Shown here: positions 1 to 6,290 of the stretch, piece by piece
How the letters are laid out: every line of letters starts with the position of its first letter
How positions within the stretch are numbered: the stretch's first letter is position 1
Source of the DNA: Gemmatimonadota bacterium
Lineage (GTDB): Bacteria > Gemmatimonadota > Gemmatimonadetes > Gemmatimonadales > GWC2-71-9
DNA: 9,604 bases
Direction: 5' to 3'
Assembly: GCA_016880225.1 (NCBI GenBank)
Contig: JAEHDT010000034.1
Coordinates: 1-9,604, forward strand
Notes under the pieces: generated by a model
Databases searched by the model: none
Told to the model about the DNA's origin: nothing
Seen by the model: the letters and a program-made list of their open reading frames with translations, nothing else
Position numbers and translations under genes: made by a program

Positions 1-476
1 CGCTCGCCGCGGCGCCGCACCGGCCGCGGCGCGATGCCGAGCACGCACACGTCCACGAGGTAGCGCGCCGACCGCACCAGGTCGCCGCCGAGCACGTGCG
101 CCCCGACGCTCTGCGCGGCGGCCCCGACGCCCGCCATGATCTGAACGGCCGGTGAAGCGTCGCCGGGACGGCGTTGCCCGTTGCCGGGCACTCCGAGCGA
201 AACCAAGACGCCGCGCGGCTCGGCGCCCTCGGCGGCGAGATCGGACAGCGCCGCCGCCGCCGCGCGCCACCCGATTTCGCGGAACGACAGCCAGTCGGTG
301 CGGAAGTGCACCCCTTCCAGGGAGAGATCGATGCTCACCGCGAGCGTCTGCCCCCCGATCGGGATCAGGGCGCAATCGTCGCCCACGCCGCTCGCCGCGG
401 CGCCCAGCCGGCGGAATACCGCGCGCAACCGGTCGAACTCACCGCCCGCGCCGAGGCGGAGGGACGGAGCCCTCAC
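1..476 (-). CDS. thiL: Thiamine-monophosphate kinase, N-terminal part (runs off left edge)
   Basis: ThiL phosphorylates thiamine monophosphate with ATP to give thiamine diphosphate, the last step of cofactor biosynthesis in the cytoplasm. I translated this frame directly: 158 codons are open to the window edge. It shows the ThiL/PurM-like signatures in order: an N-terminal GEFDRLRAVF helix (about 12-21), GDDCAL (32-37), SIDLSLEGVHF (48-58, the metal and substrate loop), a W-R-x-x-x-x-ALSDLAAEGAEP segment (70-87) and GGDLVRS (130-136). The rest of the AIRS C-terminal domain lies outside the window. The GTG start at 476 shares a GTGA overlap with the nnrD stop, and the N-terminus aligns with the normal family start. 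The upstream ribosome site is weak, so coupling to nnrD translation is likely. A related AIRS enzyme is possible but GEF plus GDDCAL plus EGVHF favours ThiL. Confidence 0.9.
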   Translation of the reverse strand, partial: MRAPSLRLGAGGEFDRLRAVFRRLGAAASGVGDDCALIPIGGQTLAVSIDLSLEGVHFRTDWLSFREIGWRAAAAALSDLAAEGAEPRGVLVSLGVPGNGQRRPGDASPAVQIMAGVGAAAQSVGAHVLGGDLVRSARYLVDVCVLGIAPRPVRRRGE

Positions 477-1996
477 GCCGTCTCGGGCGGGTCCAGCACC
501 GCCAGCACCGGGGGACCGAGCGGCTGCGTAGCGGTCCACGCGCGCCAGATGTCTGGCAGGGCGGCGAGCACGTCAGCCGGTCGCAGGCTGCGCGCGCTCC
601 ACTGGCGGGCGCCCTGCTCCGCCGCCCGGCCCAGCGCGTGCGCGCCGAGGGCGGCGGCCTCGGGCCCGGCGCTGCCGCGCGCCAGAAACGCGCCGATGAA
701 TCCCGCGAGCAGGTCGCCCGACCCGCCGGTGGCGAGTCCCGGGTTGCCGCTCGCCACTACGTGGACGGGCCCGCGCAGGTCGGCGATGACGGTGGGGACG
801 CCCTTCAGGAGCACGGTGCCCTTGATCGTCTGGGCGGCCTTCACGGCCGCCGTCCAACGGTCGTTCGCGGCCTGGTCGGCGAGCTGATCGCCGAACTGCG
901 CGCGGAACTCCCCCAAGTGCGGCGTGAGCACGACGGGGCGCTCGACGGGGCCCTGGAACAGGGTGAGGGCATCGGCGTCGATCACGGTGGGAATGGGACG
1001 GCACGCGAGCACCGCCTTCAGGAACGGGGAGCGTGCCGCCTCGCGTGAGAGCCCCGGGCCGACGACCAGCGCGTCGGCCCACTCGAGCGCTTCCGCCGCC
1101 TGGGGCTCGAGCTCCGGGCCCAGCGCCGATTCGACCGTCAGGACGTCGGGGAGGCTCGAGCGCGCCGCCTCGATCGTCTCTTTGGCGGCCACGAGCTTCA
1201 CGAGTCCCGCTCCGGCCGCGAGCGCCGCGCGCGCGGCGTGGAGTGCCGCGCCGGTCATGCCGCTCGCGCCGCCCACCACCGTGACCCGGCCGCGATCGCC
1301 CTTGTGCATGGTCGGCGCGAGCTTGGGCAGCCGCGCTCCGGCCCAGCGGTCGGTGACGAGCAGCGGCCACGCCGGATCGGCGGGCGGGAATCCGATGTCC
1401 ACCATCACGATCCTGCCGCACCACTCGCGCGCCAGCAGGTGGCCGCGCCGCGGTCCCCCGAAGGTGATCGAGAGCTCGGCGCGCACCGGCCCGTGCGCCT
1501 CGCCGCTCGACAGGTCGAGTCCGGTGGGCCCGTCGATCGCGACGATCGGTGCGCCGTAGGTGACGAGCCGCTGTGCCAGCGCCAGCACATCGCCGCGCGC
1601 CGGCCCGGCGGCGCCGGTGCCGAGCAGCGCATCCACCGCGACGGCGGCGGCGGGCCACGGCTCGTCGCGCCCGGTGTCGCGCACGCCGTCCATGCGGGCG
1701 AGCGCCCGGTTGTCGATCGCGTCGTCGGTCTTGGGATCGAGCGCGGCCACCCATACCGGGACGCCGGCGGCGTGCAGCGCGCGCGCCGTCACCCAGCCGT
1801 CGCCGCCGTTGTTGCCCGCCCCCGCCACGACCAGCACGCCGCGCGTGAGCACGGCGGGGTACTGCTGCGCGATGACGTGGGCGACCGCGCGTCCCGCCGC
1901 TTCCATCAGCACGCGCGACGGAATCCGATACTGCGTGCGGGCGGCCGAGTCCCAGGCAGCGGCTTCCGTCGCGGACAGCACGGGAATCGGATTCAT
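473..1996 (-). CDS. nnrD: Bifunctional NAD(P)H-hydrate epimerase / ADP-dependent NAD(P)H-hydrate dehydratase
   Basis: This 507-residue fusion repairs NADHX and NADPHX, the hydrated and inactive forms of nicotinamide cofactors. The N-terminal YjeF_N domain (about 1-220) epimerises R- and S-NAD(P)HX. It has GAGNNGGDGWVTARAL (59-74), DALLGTG (122-128) and the IDGPTGLDLSSGE loop (154-166). The C-terminal ribokinase-like dehydratase domain (about 228-480) has KGDRGRVTVVGG (232-243), VVGPGLS (311-317), IDADAL (339-344), LTPHLGEF (357-364) and GNPGLATGGSGDLLAG (417-432). D428 is the expected catalytic or ADP-site aspartate. Length is normal for the bacterial fusion. The ATG at 1996 overlaps the stop of the MEMO gene (ATGA) and has a GGAGGGG ribosome site 10 bases upstream. 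An open frame continues upstream to 2356, but that stretch is only a shadow of the MEMO gene. thiL follows with a GTGA overlap. Confidence 0.95.
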   Translation of the reverse strand: MNPIPVLSATEAAAWDSAARTQYRIPSRVLMEAAGRAVAHVIAQQYPAVLTRGVLVVAGAGNNGGDGWVTARALHAAGVPVWVAALDPKTDDAIDNRALARMDGVRDTGRDEPWPAAAVAVDALLGTGAAGPARGDVLALAQRLVTYGAPIVAIDGPTGLDLSSGEAHGPVRAELSITFGGPRRGHLLAREWCGRIVMVDIGFPPADPAWPLLVTDRWAGARLPKLAPTMHKGDRGRVTVVGGASGMTGAALHAARAALAAGAGLVKLVAAKETIEAARSSLPDVLTVESALGPELEPQAAEALEWADALVVGPGLSREAARSPFLKAVLACRPIPTVIDADALTLFQGPVERPVVLTPHLGEFRAQFGDQLADQAANDRWTAAVKAAQTIKGTVLLKGVPTVIADLRGPVHVVASGNPGLATGGSGDLLAGFIGAFLARGSAGPEAAALGAHALGRAAEQGARQWSARSLRPADVLAALPDIWRAWTATQPLGPPVLAVLDPPETA

Positions 1997-2817
1997 GGAA
2001 TCACCACCCCTCCGTAGCCCACCACGGCGTCGTCGTCCCCCGTCACCATGCCGGAGTGGCTGTAGTGCACCACGTCGGCCCGTGTCGCGCCGAGCAGCCG
2101 CGCGGCCGCGAGCACGGTGGCCGCGGGAGCCCGGCCGCACATGGAGATACGCTCCCCGCGGCAGCGCGCCAGCAGCTCGGCCCCGTCCAGCGCCGCCACG
2201 GCTTCGAGCGCGCGCCGATCCTTGCGCTCCGACGTCGCCGCGGGCTCGTAGTGGTTCAGGTCGCTCGACGCGAGCAAGAGGACGGGGTCGGGCCAGCGGG
2301 CCACGAGTCCCGCGAGCGCCTCCGCGAGCCGCGCGCACCCTTCCCAGGCGTCCCACGCGAGCACCAGCGGCACGATGCGCACGTCGGCGCGCTTCAGCTG
2401 GAGAAACGGCAGCTCGACCTCCACCGCGTGCTCCCCTTCATGAGCGGCGTGGTCCCGCCCCACCAGCGGTGACGCCTCGAGCAAGGCGGCCGCGAACTCG
2501 GCGTCCACGCGCACGTCGCCGAGCGGCGTGCGAAACGCACCCGCCTCCCACAGCGACGCGCCACCCGGCGCCTGGCACCTGCCCGTGTGGTTGGGCGCCA
2601 GGATCACCACCACCGGCGGGATCTCGAGCCTGGCGAACACGTGCGCTGCGGTCGGTCCCGAGTAGGGGTATCCCGCGTGCGGCGCGAGCGCGGCACGCGC
2701 CGGCGTGGCCCGGGTGTCGCCCGCCCCCCCCGGCGCATCGAGCAGGTCCCGCACGGTGCGCTCGAGCTCGGCGGCCGTCCCCGGGTAGAAGCGCCCGCTC
2801 ACGGCGGGCGTACGCAC
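1993..2817 (-). CDS. AmmeMemoRadiSam system protein B / MEMO1 family protein
   Basis: This is a 274-residue member of the MEMO1 family (PF01875), related in fold to class III extradiol dioxygenases. Family landmarks are all present: RTPAVSGRFYP at the N-terminus, PHAGYPYSG (46-54), APNHTG (74-79), EHAVEVELPFLQ (129-140), ASSDLNHY (183-190), CGRAP (227-231) and YSHSGM (252-257). H47, H77, D186, H189 and C227 match the cluster that forms the metal or catalytic pocket in human MEMO1, so the pocket looks intact. The bacterial function is not established; family members often sit beside AmmeMemoRadiSam A and a radical SAM gene, neither of which is here. I prefer the GTG at 2817, which gives the usual M-R-x-P-A-V start. 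A TTG at 2826, two bases after the zinc-ribbon stop, is the alternative. Neither has a clear ribosome site, so coupled translation is likely. Confidence 0.9.
   Translation of the reverse strand: MRTPAVSGRFYPGTAAELERTVRDLLDAPGGAGDTRATPARAALAPHAGYPYSGPTAAHVFARLEIPPVVVILAPNHTGRCQAPGGASLWEAGAFRTPLGDVRVDAEFAAALLEASPLVGRDHAAHEGEHAVEVELPFLQLKRADVRIVPLVLAWDAWEGCARLAEALAGLVARWPDPVLLLASSDLNHYEPAATSERKDRRALEAVAALDGAELLARCRGERISMCGRAPAATVLAAARLLGATRADVVHYSHSGMVTGDDDAVVGYGGVVIP
2007..2013 (-). promoter_or_regulatory. Ribosome binding site of nnrD
   Basis: Read on the minus strand this is GGAGGGG, ten bases before the ATG at 1996. It lies inside the last codons of the MEMO gene and fixes the nnrD start well downstream of the open-frame limit. 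Confidence 0.6.
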
Positions 2818-2828
2818 GGCGCCCAAGC

Positions 2829-3026
2829 TTACTTGAGGCTCTGACCGATGGCGCGACCGAACGAGATCTCCCCGTTATCGATGCGGATGTTGAAGCCGCA
2901 CTCCGGGTTGGAACAGACCCACGCCTTGTAGGTGATCGGCGCCCCGTCGCGGCCATAGTCGGATAACGGGATGAGGAGACCTTGCTGACATTTCCTGCAG
3001 GCGGGCCATTGCTTGACGTCGTCCAT
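2829..3026 (-). CDS. Small four-cysteine zinc-ribbon protein, function unknown
   Basis: This protein of 65 residues contains two cysteine pairs, C10-x2-C13 and C38-x4-C43, separated by 24 residues. That is the layout of a zinc ribbon or rubredoxin-like knuckle. The flanks are hydrophobic and aromatic (LLIPLSDYG, ITYKAWVC), as in a small beta fold, with a C-terminal tail of about 20 residues. There is no signal peptide or membrane segment. The coding call is strong for such a short gene: ATG at 3026 is preceded by GAAGGGAG with six-base spacing, the frame fills the gap between its neighbours exactly, and the cysteine pattern is clear. I do not recognise a named family. Its stop is 2 or 11 bases before the MEMO start, so the two are almost certainly co-translated. 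A metal-handling or nucleic-acid-binding accessory role is possible but unproven. Confidence 0.8.
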   Translation of the reverse strand: MDDVKQWPACRKCQQGLLIPLSDYGRDGAPITYKAWVCSNPECGFNIRIDNGEISFGRAIGQSLK

Positions 3027-3057
3027 GCGGCACTCCCTTCCCCCGAAGCGGCGCCCC
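3027..3057 (-). other. Only intergenic gap among the confident genes (31 bases)
   Basis: This gap separates the Minf_1886-family gene from the zinc-ribbon gene. Apart from the ribosome binding site I see no hairpin followed by a T-run and no convincing -35/-10 pair. It does not visibly break the transcription unit, although a GC-rich promoter here cannot be excluded by eye. Confidence 0.5.
3033..3040 (-). promoter_or_regulatory. Ribosome binding site of the zinc-ribbon gene
   Basis: GAAGGGAG on the minus strand ends six bases before the ATG at 3026. It is among the best ribosome sites in the window and sits in its only real intergenic gap, which suggests this small gene is translated independently of its upstream neighbour. 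Confidence 0.65.
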
Positions 3058-3444
3058 CTATCCGCGCGCGACCCCGGGCCACGGGTACCCGGCCCGGAAC
3101 ACCTCTGCGAAGTCGTACACTCGAGCGAAATCCTCCGGCTTGTCGTTCGGCTGACGCGCGAGCAGGCCCACGTCGATCAGCGTGAACACCATGCGCCCCA
3201 GGTCCTCGGTGCTGGTGATCCCCCAGTGGCCGAGCACGGTGGGCGCGAGCAGGCCGAACTGCTCGCGCGCGAAGTCGCGGCACGCCCAGGCCAGCTCGCC
3301 GCCGCTCAGGTGGCGCCGCGCCGCCAGCTTGCCCTGGGCGTATTCGAGCGCCGCCAGGACGAACAGGTAGCCGCGCTCGTGGTAGCGGCCGTCCTGCTGC
3401 CCGATGCGCTCGAACGCCTCTTCCAGCGTCGCGAAGTCGCTCAC
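3058..3444 (-). CDS. Minf_1886 family protein, function unknown
   Basis: This 128-residue soluble protein resembles the Minf_1886 family (TIGR04138), described from Verrucomicrobia and Planctomycetes and, to my knowledge, also found in Gemmatimonadota-like genomes. Recognisable blocks are RYHERGYLFVLAALEYA (20-36), HLSGGELAWACRDFAREQFG (45-64), the core VLGHWGITSTEDLGRMVFTL (70-89) and a C-terminal EDFARVYDFAEVFR (104-117). It is predicted to be mostly helical, with no cysteine pairs, signal peptide or transmembrane segment. The GTG at 3444 overlaps the lon stop as GTGA and has GGAGG seven bases upstream, so I reject the longer open frame reaching 4020, which is a lon shadow. No biochemical function is known to me. 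Its position directly behind lon makes an accessory role in protein turnover an untested possibility. Confidence 0.85.
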   Translation of the reverse strand: MSDFATLEEAFERIGQQDGRYHERGYLFVLAALEYAQGKLAARRHLSGGELAWACRDFAREQFGLLAPTVLGHWGITSTEDLGRMVFTLIDVGLLARQPNDKPEDFARVYDFAEVFRAGYPWPGVARG

Positions 3445-5825
3445 GGGCGCGCCTCCGTCGGCCCCGAGGTTGCCGGCCGCACGATCAGCGGGCGCGAGTG
3501 GCGCGGCTCGAGCAGCGCGAGCGCCAGCACCTCGTCGATCGTCTCCACCGGCGTGATCTCGAGCAGCTGCTTCACCTCGTCGGGCACGTCCACGAGGTCG
3601 CTCTGATTGCGGGCCGGCACGAGCACCATCTTGACGCCGGCGCGCGCCGCCGCCGTCAGCTTCTCCTTGAGCCCGCCGATCGGCAGGATACGCCCCCGCA
3701 GCGTGAGCTCTCCCGTCATCGCCACATCGTGGCGCGCCGGACGACGGCACAACAGCGAGGCCAAGGCCGTCGCGATCGCGATTCCGGCCGACGGACCGTC
3801 CTTCGGCACCGCACCCGCCGGCAGGTGCAGGTGGACGTCGGTTTGCGTGAACGCCTCGAGCGGAATGCCGAGCGCCGCGGCACGCGCTCGCAACAGGCTC
3901 CACGCCGCCTGGGCCGATTCCTTCATCACGTCGCCCAGTTGCCCCGTCAGGGTGATCTGCCCCTTCCCGGGCATCTGGATCGCCTCGATGAACATGATGT
4001 CCCCACCCACCGGCGTCCATGCGAGCCCCGTGGCCACCCCGACTTCGGGCGTCCGCCCCGCCACTTCGCTCTGCACCTTGGGCTGGCCTGCGAACTTCTC
4101 CAGGTTCTTGACCGTGATCTTCACCGTCGCCGCCCGCCCCTCGACGACCTCCAGGGCGGCCTTGCGAAGCACGCCCTGGATCTCGCGCTCGAGCTGGCGC
4201 ACCCCGGCTTCGCGCGTGAACTCGGCGATGAGCCGCTCCAGCGCCGCGTCGGCGATGCTGGCGCGCTGGGCCTGGAGCCCCGTCTCCTTGAGCTGGCGCG
4301 GCAGCAGGTAGCGCTTGGCGATCGCCAGCTTTTCCCCGGGCGTGTATCCCGGCAGGGTGAGGACTTCCATCCGGTCGAGCAGCGGGTCGGGGATCGGGGC
4401 GAGGCTGTTGGCGGTGGCGATGAACATGACGCCCGACAGATCGAACGGCACCTCGAGGTAATGATCCACGAAGCTGGTGTTCTGCGCCGGGTCGAGCACC
4501 TCGAGCAGCGCCGCGGTGGGATCGCCCCGCACGTCGGAGCCCATCTTGTCGACCTCGTCGAGCATCAGGACGGGGTTCCGCGTCTCGCAGCGCTGCAGCG
4601 CGTGGATGATGCGGCCGGGGAGCGCACCGACGTACGTGCGGCGGTGGCCGCGCACCTCCGCCTCATCGCGCACCCCGCCGAGCGACACGCGCGTGAAGCG
4701 CCGCCCCAGCGCCTCCGCGATGCTCTGGCCCAGCGACGTCTTGCCCACGCCGGGCGGGCCGACGAAGCACATGATGCTGCCGCGCGCCGCGGGATTCAGC
4801 GTGCGGACGGCGAGGTACTCGAGGATGCGCTCCTTGACGGTCTTGAGGTCGTAGTGATCGCGGTCCAGGATGTCGCGCGCGGCCTTCAGGTCGAGCCGGT
4901 CCTCCGAGGTGCGGCCCCACGGGAGGGTCGCGAACACCTCGAGGTAGGTGCGGGCGACGTGGTACTCGGCCGACTGCGGGGACATCTGCCGCAGCCGCTT
5001 GAGCTCCCGCTCCGCGACCTTCTTGGCTTCATCGTGCAGCCCCGCGGAGTCGAGCCGGGCCGCGAGCTCGGTCAGCTCGTCTTCTCCCTCCTCCTCGCCC
5101 AGCTCCTGGCGGATCACGCGCAGCTGCTCGCGCAGCACGTACTCCCGCTGATTCTGGTCGAGGCGCGTGCGCACCTTCTCCTGGATCTGGCTGCCGACCT
5201 CCAGCACCTGCAGCTCCTGGCCGAGCAGCTCGGCGAGCCGCTCCAGGCGGCGATTCACGTCGTCGATCGCCAGCAGCTCGGCCTTGGCGGGGAGCGCCAA
5301 GTCCAGGTTCGCGGCCACGAAGTCGGCGAGCTTGCCCCCGTCGGTGATGCCGACGAGCACCTCGTGCAGCTCCTCCCCGAGGTACGGCGCGATGTCGATG
5401 ACGCGGGAGAACTGCGCATGCACGGTGCGCTTGAGCGCTTCGGTGCGCGCGTCGTCGGTCACGATGTTGGGAAGCGGATCGAACCGCGCCACCAGCCAGT
5501 GCTCGGCGGGAACGATCTCGACCAGCCGGGCGCGCTCGAGCCCCTGCACCATGACGCGGACGGAGCCGTCCCCCAGCTTGAGCATCCGCACCACCGTGCC
5601 GAGCGTGCCGACCTCGTACAGCTCGTCGGCGCGGGCCTGCATCACCGCGCCCTCAGGCGGCTCGGTGCCGCCCAGCGGCTTCACCACGCCGAGCAGCAGC
5701 CGCTTGTTGCCCTGCACCACCTCGTCGATGAGCTGGACGGCGTACGGGTCGGTGAGCGCCATCGGCAGCACGACGTGAGGATAGACGACCAGCCGGCCGA
5801 GCGGCAGGACGGGGAGCCGATCCAT
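3441..5825 (-). CDS. lon: ATP-dependent serine protease Lon (LonA type)
   Basis: Lon is a cytoplasmic hexameric AAA+ protease that unfolds and degrades damaged and regulatory proteins. All domains are present in its 794 residues. The N-terminal substrate domain covers about 1-205, beginning LPVLPLGRLVVYPHVVLPM, and is followed by a charged coiled coil (about 210-290). The AAA+ module has Walker A GPPGVGKT (356-363), Walker B VLMLDEVDKM (419-428), the LLDR arginine at 485 and sensor-2 GVRQLERE (541-548). The protease domain has KDGPSAG with nucleophile S679 and GGLKEK with K720 completing the Ser-Lys dyad. A variable tail of about 25 residues follows. The ATG at 5825 abuts the hsp20 stop with no spacer and no good ribosome site, implying coupled translation. 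Length and motifs indicate a fully functional LonA. Confidence 0.98.
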   Translation of the reverse strand: MDRLPVLPLGRLVVYPHVVLPMALTDPYAVQLIDEVVQGNKRLLLGVVKPLGGTEPPEGAVMQARADELYEVGTLGTVVRMLKLGDGSVRVMVQGLERARLVEIVPAEHWLVARFDPLPNIVTDDARTEALKRTVHAQFSRVIDIAPYLGEELHEVLVGITDGGKLADFVAANLDLALPAKAELLAIDDVNRRLERLAELLGQELQVLEVGSQIQEKVRTRLDQNQREYVLREQLRVIRQELGEEEGEDELTELAARLDSAGLHDEAKKVAERELKRLRQMSPQSAEYHVARTYLEVFATLPWGRTSEDRLDLKAARDILDRDHYDLKTVKERILEYLAVRTLNPAARGSIMCFVGPPGVGKTSLGQSIAEALGRRFTRVSLGGVRDEAEVRGHRRTYVGALPGRIIHALQRCETRNPVLMLDEVDKMGSDVRGDPTAALLEVLDPAQNTSFVDHYLEVPFDLSGVMFIATANSLAPIPDPLLDRMEVLTLPGYTPGEKLAIAKRYLLPRQLKETGLQAQRASIADAALERLIAEFTREAGVRQLEREIQGVLRKAALEVVEGRAATVKITVKNLEKFAGQPKVQSEVAGRTPEVGVATGLAWTPVGGDIMFIEAIQMPGKGQITLTGQLGDVMKESAQAAWSLLRARAAALGIPLEAFTQTDVHLHLPAGAVPKDGPSAGIAIATALASLLCRRPARHDVAMTGELTLRGRILPIGGLKEKLTAAARAGVKMVLVPARNQSDLVDVPDEVKQLLEITPVETIDEVLALALLEPRHSRPLIVRPATSGPTEARP
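3452..3456 (-). promoter_or_regulatory. Ribosome binding site of the Minf_1886-family gene
   Basis: GGAGG on the minus strand, seven bases before the GTG at 3444 and inside the last lon codons. It decides in favour of the short GTG start. Confidence 0.65.
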
Positions 5826-6290
5826 CTACTGCACCCGGACGGACTGCGGCCCCGAGAGCCGGGCCGGCAGCTTCGTGAGCCGCACCTCGAGAAACCCGTG
5901 CTCGTAGCTCGCGCGGATGCTCTCCGGATCGACCGGCACGGGGAGGCGGAAGCGGCGCTCGAACGGGCCGACCTGCACTTCCATCGCGTGATAGTGCGGC
6001 TTGCCCACGTGGCGCGGGGCCGTGCGCTCGCCCGCGATGGTGAGGACGCCATCCACGAACTCGACGGTGAAAGCTTCGGACTGCATCCCGGCGATGTCCA
6101 TGTACACGACGAGCGCGTCGTCGGTCTCGAAGATGTCGGTGTGGGGCTTCCACTTCGACGACGCCACGAAGCCCACCGGGCGGCCGTGCGCGACCTCGTT
6201 GAAGTAGACCTCGAGCTCCTCGGCGGGGTGAACGGTGAAAGACCCCGAGCCGCGGGATGGCCGGTTGGAGGAACCGCCGCTATCGCCCAC
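5826..6290 (-). CDS. Hsp20 / alpha-crystallin family small heat-shock protein
   Basis: Small heat-shock proteins are ATP-independent holdases that keep unfolding proteins soluble for refolding or degradation. This one has 154 residues. A short Ser/Gly-rich N-terminus (1-17) and an amphipathic stretch (HPAEELEVYFNEVAHG, 21-36) precede the alpha-crystallin domain (about 47-141). That domain includes WKPHTDIFETDDALVVYMDIAG, the DGVLTIAGERT strand pair (80-90), FERRFRLPVPVD (110-121) and a HGFLEVRLTKLP segment (131-142), the family's G-x-L pattern. The tail ends S-V-R-V-Q, a plausible I/V-x-I/V oligomerisation motif. No ATG exists before residue 64, so the GTG at 6290 is the start, overlapping the glyA end by 11 bases. 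It abuts lon with TAG then ATG, pairing a holdase with a protease. No CIRCE or sigma-32-like site is evident. Confidence 0.93.
   Translation of the reverse strand: MGDSGGSSNRPSRGSGSFTVHPAEELEVYFNEVAHGRPVGFVASSKWKPHTDIFETDDALVVYMDIAGMQSEAFTVEFVDGVLTIAGERTAPRHVGKPHYHAMEVQVGPFERRFRLPVPVDPESIRASYEHGFLEVRLTKLPARLSGPQSVRVQ

Noticed and set aside
152..1048. Arg-rich plus-strand frames over thiL and nnrD
   Set aside because: Low-complexity translations opposite two well-supported genes.
1997..2356. N-terminal extension of the nnrD frame up to 2356
   Set aside because: The extra residues are an Arg/Ala/Gly-rich shadow of the MEMO gene; the ATG at 1996 has a ribosome site and gives the normal epimerase N-terminus.
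3445..4020. N-terminal extension of the Minf_1886 frame
   Set aside because: Lies entirely over lon protease-domain coding sequence; the GTG at 3444 with GGAGG seven bases upstream matches the family start.
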